Assembly: GCA_031279735.1 (NCBI GenBank)
Contig: JAITHX010000112.1
Coordinates: forward strand, 1-9,874
Direction of reading: 5' to 3'
Length of the DNA stretch: 9,874 nucleotides
DNA from: Prevotellaceae bacterium
Lineage (GTDB): Bacteria; Bacteroidota; Bacteroidia; Bacteroidales; UBA932
The notes beneath the pieces are model-generated. The model worked only from the letters and a program-made list of their open reading frames with translations, was not told the origin of the DNA and did no database searches. The stretch's first letter is position 1; every line of letters begins with the position of its first letter. Position numbers and translations under genes: made by a program. Of the stretch, positions 1 to 6,442 are shown in pieces.

Positions 1-1
1 G

Positions 2-152
2 AGATGGAACAGATTGCGGGTCAAGCCAACAATGACCGTCCGGCCGAATGGAGCGTTCCGGCTGTCCGGTTGTCCGGTTGTCCAGCTCGCCTCCCGAACG
101 CTCCCTGCGGCCGGACGGTCATTGCGGGCTTGACCCGCAATCTTTTCCATCT
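2..152. repeat. 151-bp imperfect palindrome (dispersed intergenic repeat)
   Basis: Positions 2-45 are the reverse complement of 109-152 over 44 bases with three mismatches. After a 4-base gap the pairing resumes: 50-58 (GGAGCGTTC) matches 96-104 (GAACGCTCC). The arms carry the element ATTGCGGGTCAAGCC and its complement, which resembles short repeats scattered between genes in Bacteroidales genomes (from memory). The centre holds a small tandem repeat, GTCCGGTT twice from 64. It could fold as a long hairpin in RNA or a cruciform in DNA. The reading frames that cross it (4-249 and 48-281) look like translated repeat rather than genes. Function unknown. Confidence 0.85.
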
Positions 153-193
153 GCCGAACGCTCCCCGACTCTCCCCGCCGTCCGCAGGTCATT
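132..193 (+). repeat. Left copy of a 62-bp repeat that recurs inverted at 9813-9874
   Basis: The reverse complement of 9813-9874 matches this stretch over 62 bases with five mismatches and no gaps (57/62 by hand). Its first part overlaps the right arm of the 2-152 palindrome. Its second part contains CTCCCCGCCGTCCGCAGGTC, the complement of a relative of the GC-rich core found beside the heptamer arrays. It is most simply read as a dispersed, mosaic intergenic repeat. Confidence 0.85.
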
Positions 194-222
194 GGAGGCT
201 GCCGGTCACCGCAGCCTCCAAT
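191..222. repeat. Perfect 12-bp-stem hairpin
   Basis: ATTGGAGGCTGC (191-202) is exactly complementary to GCAGCCTCCAAT (211-222), with an 8-base loop that could add a small GGT/ACC pairing. No T-run follows (the next bases are TTCATCC), so it is a weak candidate for an intrinsic terminator of an upstream gene outside the window. It is more likely another palindromic repeat. Confidence 0.6.
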
Positions 223-258
223 TTCATCCTCGCGAATCATACGATTTGAGACACTACC

Positions 259-304
259 AATGGTTAATGGTTAATGGTTAATGGTTAATGGTTAATGGTT
301 AATG
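259..304 (+). repeat. Heptanucleotide tandem array, AATGGTT x6 plus AATG
   Basis: Six exact copies of the 7-bp unit AATGGTT run from 259 to 300, followed by a partial AATG. The array runs straight into GCCTATCGGACGGG (304-317), a variant of the GC-rich core seen next to the arrays at the right end. In an array-then-core reading it points right, toward the array at 350-398, which points left. All copies are identical, so the array expands or is homogenised in place. Confidence 0.95.
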
Positions 305-349
305 CCTATCGGACGGGTGGAGTGAAACGGAGATATTGAGCCGCAGGCA
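304..349. other. Spacer with two inward-facing GC-rich cores between heptamer arrays
   Basis: The spacer begins GCCTATCGGACGGG and ends CCGCAGGC. The latter is the complement of GCCTGCGG, the start of the core found at 8731, 8785, 8816 and 9675. AATGCCT at 301-307 is complementary to AGGCATT at 345-351. The two array-plus-core units are therefore arranged head to head around about 25 bases of ordinary sequence. Function unknown. Confidence 0.6.
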
Positions 350-398
350 TTAACAATTAACAATTAACAATTAACAATTAACAATTAACAATTAACAA
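350..398 (-). repeat. Heptanucleotide tandem array, TTAACAA x7
   Basis: Exactly seven uninterrupted copies of TTAACAA fill these 49 bases. Rotated, the unit is ATTAACA, one base different from ATTAACC, which is the complement-strand form of the neighbouring AATGGTT array. Read on the minus strand, the array runs into GCCTGCGG, so the array-then-core order of the other units is kept in the opposite orientation. Confidence 0.95.
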
Positions 399-494
399 AT
401 AGCATGTATTAGACGCAAGATGTTATCCGCAACCGGAGTTCCGAATGTAATGAAAAAGTAACGACAAGGTAACATGAGTGTTGTATAAAATACG

Positions 495-502
495 TACTTT
501 TG
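495..502 (+). promoter_or_regulatory. Candidate Bacteroidota -7 box for the SusC/SusD operon
   Basis: TACTTTTG fits the TAnnTTTG -7 consensus of the Bacteroidota housekeeping sigma factor. It lies about 115 bases upstream of the SusC-family start codon. I see no convincing TTTG -33 element at the usual 19-21-base spacing, so this is a moderate call. Transcription would begin near 509 and leave an AT-rich leader of roughly 110 bases. Confidence 0.45.
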
Positions 503-525
503 TTCGACAAAAACAATGAGAAAAC

Positions 526-539
526 GACGAATGTTCGTC
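526..539. promoter_or_regulatory. Short palindrome in the SusC leader, possible operator or hairpin
   Basis: GACGA (526-530) and TCGTC (535-539) are exactly complementary around ATGT. The site lies between the candidate -7 box and the SusC-family start codon, so it would be in the transcribed leader. A stem this short can arise by chance. No regulator gene is in the window to link it to. Confidence 0.25.
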
Positions 540-616
540 ATGTTGGGAAAATTATAATGTGTGTATTAGCGATTTTATTGAAATAATTTTATTGTTGAAT
601 CAAACGAAATATTTTT

Positions 617-3600
617 ATGCAGAAGAAAATTAGAATCTTGCTGACGATGTGCATCACGTGGCTGTTCTCCGCGGGAATAGCCTTTGCACAGTCGGTCACT
701 GTGAGCGGCACAGTAGCGGATGCCAACGGAGACGCCTTGTCAGGGGTCAGCGTAATTGTCAAGGGTACGACAAACGGCGTGATTACAGGGCTTTCCGGCG
801 AATACTCCCTCAGCGTATCCGATGTCTCCGCAACTCTGGTGTTTTCACACGTCGGATACGCGAGTGCGGAAGAATCTGTGGGCAACCGACGAACTATTCG
901 GGTCGTTTTGCAGGAAGACACCCGATTGATCGAGGAGGTGGTCGTGCTTGGCTACGGCGTTCAGGCGCGCAAAGCCGATTTGTCGGCATCCATAGGAACG
1001 GTCAAGAATATGGATGTCGTAAAAAGCCGTCCGGTGTCGGGCGCAACCGATTTGCTACAGGGACAGATTCCGGGCGTGACCGTTACCGCTCAGGGTGGCG
1101 ATCCGACGCAAAGCGCCGTCATCAGTATTCGGGGACAGGGATCGCGCCGTCCGCAGGGTAGTGGAACCAATCCCGAATCGCCGCTTTGGGTGGTTGACGG
1201 AGTGCCGGGCGCTCCGATGAACCTGAACGATATCGAAAGTATCGTCGTTTTGAAGGACGCTGCCTCGGCCGCCATCTACGGTGCCTATTCCGGGTCGGCG
1301 GGTGTAATCATGGTCACCACCAAACGGGCGAAAGCCGGCAAACCTTCCGTCAGCTATGAAGGTAATTACGGCTTGACGCATCCCGTCAACATGCCTCAAT
1401 CCCTAACCATTGAGGAAGAAAAGGCAGTGCGCCGGAAAGCTCTCGAAGCCGCCGGAGCCACCTTGCCCGACGGATGGGACGAAACCAAGAATCCGTATAT
1501 CGCCCAAACACGCACGGACTGGATTGACGCTATCTCGCGTACCGCGCTCTTTCAGCGTCACAACGTATCGGTCAACGCGGGAACGGAAAACTTCAGCAAC
1601 CGCCTATCCCTGCAGTACAACAACAGGGAAGGTATTCTGATATCCACCTACAGTCGAGACCTCAGCCTGCGTTACGATGCGTCGTTTAAAATCAGTCGGC
1701 ACGTTCGGCTGCGCGAGGATTTCTTTTGGAACAACAGCAACAGCCGCGGAACCGACACCGAGAGCGGATACAGCGGCGTCATACTCTCGGCGCTGATGAT
1801 GCCGCGCAATGCCGAAGTGCGTTATGCCGACGGCACCTACGGCGGTACAGCGCCCAAGGATCCGAACTATTCCGCCCAATACGGCAGTAATTTCGCCGAC
1901 ATTCACGGCGACGTGATCAATCCGGTGCGTTCGCTGGAGGCGGCAACCCGCTATTCTCGCCCGACGTCGATTTCCTCGTCCACGTTTCTCGAAATACTTG
2001 AACCGATTCCCGGTCTGAGGTTCACGAGCCGGTTCACCTACAAGCTGGAGAACTATTTCTACAAGAACTTCAACCCCAAGCGTCCCGAACCGGGCAAACC
2101 GATGCTCAACAGCAGTCTGGAATACGAATCGTCGCGCTACAATCGCTGGGAAACGGAGAATACGCTGAACTACGACCGATCGTTCGGCTATCACAAGCTC
2201 GACGTGCTGCTTTCAAGCTCGGCGAACGCCCAGCGTAAAAAGCGCTTTCTGGTGCGCGCACAGGGATTTGAAAGCGAAGAGGAGATTTATCAGTATCTGA
2301 ACTACGCCGAAACGGTCACGAACCCCGAAGACTTTTACGATGTTCCCGACAACAACGTCTCGCTCGTCGGGCGAGTGTCCTACAGCTGGAACAACCGCTA
2401 TTTCGCCACCGCCTCCTATCGTCGCGACTATGCTGGACGCCTGCCCAAGAACAAGAAATACGGCGACTTCCCCGCCCTCACTGCCGCATGGAAAATCTCG
2501 GAAGAGGGGTTCTTTCCCAAGTCCGACGCATTGTCGCTGCTGAAGGTGCGCGCCAGCTGGGGGCGAATCGGAAATCTCAGCACGCTGGATTACGCCTACG
2601 GCAATCCCGTGCTCGACATGTTCAACTCGAACGACGTGGGCGGACAAGTTGGAATAAACACCCCGCTGGTGTCGATCATGGTGCATAACCGCAGAGCTTT
2701 CAATCCATATCTGACTTGGGAAACGTCGGAACAGACCGATTTCGGGCTGGACGTGGAACTATTGAAGGGACGGCTTAGCTTTTCCGCCGACTATTTCGCC
2801 AAACGTACCTACAATCTCATCAAGGATCAGGACAGCGGCTGGCCAGCCTATATCGGACTTGAGGCGAAGAAAGTCAACGAAGGTGAAATACGCAATCGCG
2901 GATTCGAGTTCTCCGCCGGATGGAACGACCGGACGGGAGAAGTCGGATATTTCGTGAGCGCCAATCTGTCGGCTCTGAAAAACCGAGTGCACGACATAGG
3001 CGCCACCGATCCGGTCACCGGAACAAAACCGGTATGGATAGAGGACGACAATTTCAGGGAAACTCTACGTCCCTTCCGCACGCGCGAAGGCGACCCGCTT
3101 TATACCTACTGGCTCGTCGAGACCGACGGACTGTTCCGCAGCGATGCGGAAGCCGCCGCCTACGTGGACAAGCAAGGCAACCGCATTCAACCCAATGCAA
3201 AGGCGGGCGACCTGAAGTTCGTTGACCGGAACGGCGACGGAAAAATCAACGACGACGACCGCGTCCATAAGGGATCCTACATGCCCGACCTGACTTATGC
3301 GTTCACCGGCGGCGTCTCGTGGAAGAATCTTTCATTCAGCGTGATGTTGCAGGGCATTTCGGGAGCGAAGGCTTTCAACGCATGGAAATTCATCGCCCTG
3401 AACGAATCGCAGGGGAATTTCAACCGCTGGAACAGGATACTGGACGCCTACCCGACTACAAACGATATTCCGCGCCTCTCGGCAACGGACGCAAACAACA
3501 ATTTTACGACCAATTCCGACTGGTATCTCGAAGACGCCTCATACCTGCGCATAAAGAACGTCAATATCGCCTACTCGCTCGACGAATTGATACGCAAGGC

Positions 3601-3775
3601 GTCGCCCGCGCTCAGGGAAAGAAAAAGCAGCCTGTCGGTGAATCTGAGCATCGACAACCTCTACACCTTCACACGATACTCGGGCATGGACCCCGAAGTG
3701 GGCGGCAAGGGACTGGACGGCGGACGCTATCCCGTTCCGAGAATATTCTCGTTCGGCATAAAACTTACTTACTGA
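617..3775 (+). CDS. SusC/RagA-family TonB-linked outer-membrane transporter
   Basis: This 1052-residue protein is a TonB-dependent importer for oligomeric nutrients (commonly glycans) that works with the SusD-family lipoprotein encoded next to it. Residues 1-24 form a signal peptide with cleavage likely at AFA|QS. Residues 26-100 look like the carboxypeptidase-regulatory-like domain typical of SusC proteins. EEVVVLGYG (106-114) is the SusC-type junction before the plug, and the plug (about 115-237) contains LLQGQIPGV, ISIRGQGS, WVVDGVPG and GVIMVTTK. The remainder is the barrel. It includes an acidic DRNGDGKINDDD loop (870-881), a common SusC feature that may bind calcium, and it ends FGIKLTY, a plausible barrel-assembly signal. 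The length is normal and the frame intact. The start fits because it gives a complete signal peptide after an AT-rich leader. The substrate cannot be read from sequence. No glycosidase, sulfatase, anti-sigma or two-component gene is adjacent. Confidence 0.95.
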   Translation: MQKKIRILLTMCITWLFSAGIAFAQSVTVSGTVADANGDALSGVSVIVKGTTNGVITGLSGEYSLSVSDVSATLVFSHVGYASAEESVGNRRTIRVVLQEDTRLIEEVVVLGYGVQARKADLSASIGTVKNMDVVKSRPVSGATDLLQGQIPGVTVTAQGGDPTQSAVISIRGQGSRRPQGSGTNPESPLWVVDGVPGAPMNLNDIESIVVLKDAASAAIYGAYSGSAGVIMVTTKRAKAGKPSVSYEGNYGLTHPVNMPQSLTIEEEKAVRRKALEAAGATLPDGWDETKNPYIAQTRTDWIDAISRTALFQRHNVSVNAGTENFSNRLSLQYNNREGILISTYSRDLSLRYDASFKISRHVRLREDFFWNNSNSRGTDTESGYSGVILSALMMPRNAEVRYADGTYGGTAPKDPNYSAQYGSNFADIHGDVINPVRSLEAATRYSRPTSISSSTFLEILEPIPGLRFTSRFTYKLENYFYKNFNPKRPEPGKPMLNSSLEYESSRYNRWETENTLNYDRSFGYHKLDVLLSSSANAQRKKRFLVRAQGFESEEEIYQYLNYAETVTNPEDFYDVPDNNVSLVGRVSYSWNNRYFATASYRRDYAGRLPKNKKYGDFPALTAAWKISEEGFFPKSDALSLLKVRASWGRIGNLSTLDYAYGNPVLDMFNSNDVGGQVGINTPLVSIMVHNRRAFNPYLTWETSEQTDFGLDVELLKGRLSFSADYFAKRTYNLIKDQDSGWPAYIGLEAKKVNEGEIRNRGFEFSAGWNDRTGEVGYFVSANLSALKNRVHDIGATDPVTGTKPVWIEDDNFRETLRPFRTREGDPLYTYWLVETDGLFRSDAEAAAYVDKQGNRIQPNAKAGDLKFVDRNGDGKINDDDRVHKGSYMPDLTYAFTGGVSWKNLSFSVMLQGISGAKAFNAWKFIALNESQGNFNRWNRILDAYPTTNDIPRLSATDANNNFTTNSDWYLEDASYLRIKNVNIAYSLDELIRKASPALRERKSSLSVNLSIDNLYTFTRYSGMDPEVGGKGLDGGRYPVPRIFSFGIKLTY

Positions 3776-3791
3776 TCATGCAAACAAAGAA

Positions 3792-3806
3792 AAAAGGAAA
3801 AGGAAA
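3792..3806 (+). promoter_or_regulatory. A/G-rich translation-initiation region that favours the 3808 start of SusD
   Basis: AAAAGGAAAAGGAAA directly precedes the ATG at 3808. An in-frame ATG at 3778, two bases after the SusC stop codon, would add ten residues rich in lysine (MQTKKKGKGN) before the signal peptide. The downstream ATG gives an ordinary lipoprotein signal sequence and a purine-rich leader, so it is preferred. Confidence 0.5.
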
Positions 3807-3807
3807 T

Positions 3808-5400
3808 ATGAAACGTTATATCATTACACTATCAGCCGCTGTCGTCGCCCTGTGCATGTCGTCGTGCGGCGACTTTCTGGACGTCAAACCGGAGAAAGTG
3901 CCCAGCGACGGGACTTTCTTCGCCACCGACAAGGACGCTACCGACGCGATGAACGCCATCTACTGGATGCTCAACGACGAAACCTCCTTCGGACGCGACC
4001 TGTTCTGGGAACAGGCGGGCGGAGGCGACGATTTTATATACGGGCGAAACCGCGGCGAAGACCAGAATAATCTCGCCAACTTCACCTACACCGGACGCGA
4101 ATCCTCGTTGCGCTCCAACTGGCAGTTGTTCAACGAATATATCGCCAAAGCAAACTGGATGATCTATCGTCTGCTCAAGAAAAGCTCTCTGACGCCGGTC
4201 GAAACAAAACGGCTGGGCGAAGCTTACTTCATGCGCGCCTTCCTCCATTTTCATATCGCCTATCGCTACGGACGCGCCGAACAGGGCGTACCGTTCGACC
4301 GCTATGAAGACTATGATCTGTATGAATACAAAATTCCCGAACAGAGGGCATCGGTTACGGAGAACTACGACCTGATTATGCGGGATTTGGAAAAGGCGGC
4401 AGCGTCCCTTCCTCTCTTCGAGGAGTACTCGACGGGCGACTACGGACGCGCCCATCGGGCTGCCGCATGGGCATACATGGTGAAGGTCAATGCCTATTGG
4501 GCGCAGCACGACGCATCGAAATGGGCGCTAATTCCGCCTCTGGTCGAACGTATCGAAACAGAGGGCAAACGCGGACTGCTCGACGACTTCGCCGAAGTTT
4601 TCACCATCGCCAACAACTGGAGCCGCGAATACATCTGGTCGGTCAATTCGTCGGGCTACAACTACGCCGGCAGCGAGTTCCCCGGCGTCGTGCTCGAAAA
4701 CAAGGGCTGGGGACGCTACAACGGCTGGGGTTACTTCAAGCCGACACTCGGTCTCTACAACGAATATGCATCGGGCGACAAGCGGCGCGGCACAACCATC
4801 CTCGCCTACAACGACCCTTTCGTATTCTTCGGCGAGGCTCGTCGTTTCCATTCCGCCTCCGACCTCGAATCCGGCTTCCAGCTGGCAAAGTACATGGAGC
4901 CGTTTACCTACGGGAAGGTGGAAAACGGTATCGGCGTCTCCGACAATGTATCTCCGAACGGCGACCGACCAACCACCGACCTCAATCTGCCGCTGATACG
5001 CCACGCCGAAATGATTCTCTTCAAAGCCGAAGCTCTGATTCGGCAGGGGAACGGCACCGGCGCTGCCGCACAACTCAACCGATTGACGCGACGCGCGGGA
5101 CTGGGCGACGTCTATGCCAATGCCACGATGAACGACCTGAAACACGAACGTCGCTGCGAACTGGCGGGCGAGTTCTCCGATCGTTTCATGGACTTGAAAC
5201 GCTGGGAAGATTGGGACAAACTGAACGCCCCCAAGACGGGACGTCATCACGAAGAGCGGAGCAATCCGGAATCACCGTGGACACCGGTCGAAATCTGGCC
5301 TGCACGCACGTTCAATCCGGCAACCGATATCGTCTTCCCCTACAATCCGGACGATGTGGTCAAAGCCGACGGCAAACTGAAGCAGAACCCGATGGACTAA
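3808..5400 (+). CDS. SusD/RagB-family nutrient-binding outer-membrane lipoprotein
   Basis: This 530-residue surface lipoprotein should cap the SusC barrel and capture the substrate. Residues 1-19 form a lipoprotein signal peptide ending in a lipobox-like MSSC, with Cys20 the predicted lipidated residue. The mature N-terminus, CGDFLDVKPEKVPSDGTFF, is typical of the family. Helical, TPR-like segments are visible at about 103-157 (SNWQLFNEYIAKANWMIYRL and GEAYFMRAFLHFHIAYRYG) and 214-232. The C-terminal RagB/SusD domain holds LPLIRHAEMILFKAEAL (394-410), RRAGL (428-432), ERRCELAGEFSDRFMDLKRW (447-466) and the family ending NPMD. The gene starts 32 bases after the SusC stop, so the two are almost certainly co-transcribed. 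Tryptophan- and tyrosine-rich stretches at 290-320 could form part of the glycan-binding face, but that is inference. The ligand is unknown. Confidence 0.95.
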   Translation: MKRYIITLSAAVVALCMSSCGDFLDVKPEKVPSDGTFFATDKDATDAMNAIYWMLNDETSFGRDLFWEQAGGGDDFIYGRNRGEDQNNLANFTYTGRESSLRSNWQLFNEYIAKANWMIYRLLKKSSLTPVETKRLGEAYFMRAFLHFHIAYRYGRAEQGVPFDRYEDYDLYEYKIPEQRASVTENYDLIMRDLEKAAASLPLFEEYSTGDYGRAHRAAAWAYMVKVNAYWAQHDASKWALIPPLVERIETEGKRGLLDDFAEVFTIANNWSREYIWSVNSSGYNYAGSEFPGVVLENKGWGRYNGWGYFKPTLGLYNEYASGDKRRGTTILAYNDPFVFFGEARRFHSASDLESGFQLAKYMEPFTYGKVENGIGVSDNVSPNGDRPTTDLNLPLIRHAEMILFKAEALIRQGNGTGAAAQLNRLTRRAGLGDVYANATMNDLKHERRCELAGEFSDRFMDLKRWEDWDKLNAPKTGRHHEERSNPESPWTPVEIWPARTFNPATDIVFPYNPDDVVKADGKLKQNPMD

Positions 5401-5419
5401 GGACTTGTCAGAAATAACT

Positions 5420-5503
5420 TAGCACACAGATGAGACGGATTCGACAGATTTACGCGGATTCAAATCCGCGTAAATCTGCGTCATCCGTCTCATCTGCGTG
5501 CTA
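5420..5503. repeat. 84-bp near-perfect palindrome downstream of the SusD gene
   Basis: The arms 5420-5460 and 5463-5503 are reverse complements over 41 bases with five mismatches, four of them clustered at 5441-5444, and only CA between them. It begins 19 bases after the SusD stop codon. As RNA it would form a very stable hairpin and could stop transcription or protect the 3' end of the SusC/SusD message. No U-tract follows (AAAAATCC comes next), so it is not a classical intrinsic terminator. The sequence resembles a widespread intergenic repeat seen in unrelated genomes (from memory). The small reading frame on the minus strand across it (5419-5637) is not credible as a gene. Confidence 0.9.
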
Positions 5504-5568
5504 AAAATCCGAACTGCATTCTTTATAAAAAAAGGTTTTTTGAAAAAAATACCCCTTTCACCCTGGTG

Positions 5569-5837
5569 TGTCCAAAATGCAGGGGCAGGTCTTAAAATCT
5601 TCTTCCCGAATTTTGGACAGCCAGCCCCATACCCCATAATATACCGGCGAAGCCTTCGTGTTTCTTCGCGCCTTCTTCGTGTTTCTTCGTGTCATAATAT
5701 TTTTGTTACATGTTTATTACACGAAGAAACACGAAGAAGACGCGAAGAAACACGAAGGCTTCGCCGGTATGGAGTATGGGGCTGGCTGTCCAAAATTCGG
5801 GATGAAGATTTTAAAGATTGATACGGGATTTTGGACA
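5569..5837. repeat. 269-bp nested palindrome (foldback element)
   Basis: The inner arms 5641-5692 and 5719-5770 are reverse complements over 52 bases with one mismatch, around a 26-base AT-rich loop. The arms extend outward through GCCAGCCCCATAC and its complement. The outermost parts are inverted 51-bp modules (5569-5619 and 5787-5837) that match at 41/51. Each of these is itself bounded by TGTCCAAAAT and ATTTTGGACA, giving four symmetrical copies of that decamer. The inner arms repeat CTTCGTGTTTCTTCG-like units. No transposase gene or target-site duplication is visible. It could be a non-autonomous foldback or MITE-like repeat, or a mosaic intergenic repeat. The reading frames across it are repeat translations. 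Confidence 0.9.
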
Positions 5838-5876
5838 TACCATGTATAGGGTATGGAGTGCTTCGCCGGCAACGGT

Positions 5877-5931
5877 CGTAATTCGTAAGTCGTAATTCGT
5901 AATTGAACAATGTTCGTAATTGAACAATATT
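5877..5931 (+). repeat. CGTAATT heptamers and a 17-bp tandem repeat upstream of the epimerase promoter
   Basis: Four consecutive heptamers run from 5877 to 5904 (CGTAATT, CGTAAGT, CGTAATT, CGTAATT). The last one also starts a 17-bp tandem repeat, CGTAATTGAACAATGTT (5898-5914), repeated at 5915-5931 with one change. GAACAATGTTC at 5905-5915 is palindromic except at its centre. The block ends about 20 bases before the -7 box at 5952, where an activator or repressor site could lie, but no regulator is known. Confidence 0.75.
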
Positions 5932-5951
5932 CTCCTGACAAATTAAATTAC

Positions 5952-5959
5952 TATCTTTG
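5952..5959 (+). promoter_or_regulatory. Bacteroidota -7 promoter box for the epimerase/carboxyltransferase operon
   Basis: TATCTTTG is an exact TAnnTTTG match about 40 bases upstream of the epimerase start codon. No clear -33 TTTG is visible at the expected spacing. The position, the AT-rich context and the A-rich leader that follows support it as the operon promoter, with a start site near 5966. Confidence 0.65.
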
Positions 5960-5998
5960 CGGCCGATGAATATAATGTAAATATTAAAATAAATAGTG

Positions 5999-6418
5999 AT
6001 GGAAATTACACATATCGAACACATTGGAATTGCGGTAAAATCTCTGGAAACCGCCATACCGTTCTACGAAAACGTTTTGGGACTGAAATGTTACAACGTC
6101 GAAGAGGTTGTTGATCAGAAAGTGAAAACGGCTTTTTTTAAGGTTGGACAAACCAAAATCGAACTGCTGGAATCCACCGACCCCGAAGGCGCCATAGGCA
6201 AATTCATCGAAAAAAAGGGCGAGGGACTGCACCACATCGCATACGCCGCAAACGACGTTCAGACTTCGCTCAACGAAGTGTCCGCGAAGGGAGTGCAATT
6301 GATAGACAAGGCTCCGCGCAAGGGCGCCGAAGGGTTGAACATCGCATTTCTGCATCCCAAGTCAACTTGCGGAGTGCTGACCGAATTGTGCGAAGACCCT
6401 TCCAAAAAGCAAGTATAA
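5999..6418 (+). CDS. mce: Methylmalonyl-CoA epimerase
   Basis: This 139-residue protein interconverts (R)- and (S)-methylmalonyl-CoA, joining methylmalonyl-CoA mutase to the carboxylase/decarboxylase step of the succinate-propionate pathway in the cytoplasm. It has the two-repeat vicinal-oxygen-chelate fold. The first repeat starts IEHIGIAVKSLETAIPFYENVLGL-like (written here only as IEHIGIAV, 6-13, and FYENVLGL, 22-29). The second starts GEGLHHIAYAANDV (74-87). Likely metal ligands are His8, His79 and Glu129, with Glu55 in the IELLE strand near the site; these are assigned by family pattern. The length is normal for bacterial epimerases. An in-frame GTG lies immediately before the ATG, but the ATG is preferred. 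The carboxyltransferase gene follows after 24 bases, the usual Bacteroidota order, which strongly supports the call. Confidence 0.95.
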   Translation: MEITHIEHIGIAVKSLETAIPFYENVLGLKCYNVEEVVDQKVKTAFFKVGQTKIELLESTDPEGAIGKFIEKKGEGLHHIAYAANDVQTSLNEVSAKGVQLIDKAPRKGAEGLNIAFLHPKSTCGVLTELCEDPSKKQV

Positions 6419-6442
6419 ACCGAAATAAATTAAAATAGAACT

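Noticed and set aside
4..281. Two overlapping + strand reading frames at the left edge
   Set aside because: They run through the palindrome and dispersed repeats, give low-complexity Pro/Arg/Ser-rich translations, and have no initiation context. They are translated repeat sequence.
3319..3807. N-terminal extension of the SusD frame back to 3319
   Set aside because: It overlaps the conserved C-terminus of the SusC gene in another frame. The ATG at 3808 gives a proper lipoprotein signal peptide.
5498..5849. Small reading frames on both strands in the SusD-epimerase gap
   Set aside because: All lie in the large palindromes, with repeats of the same short peptide words on both strands. No initiation signal or domain is visible.
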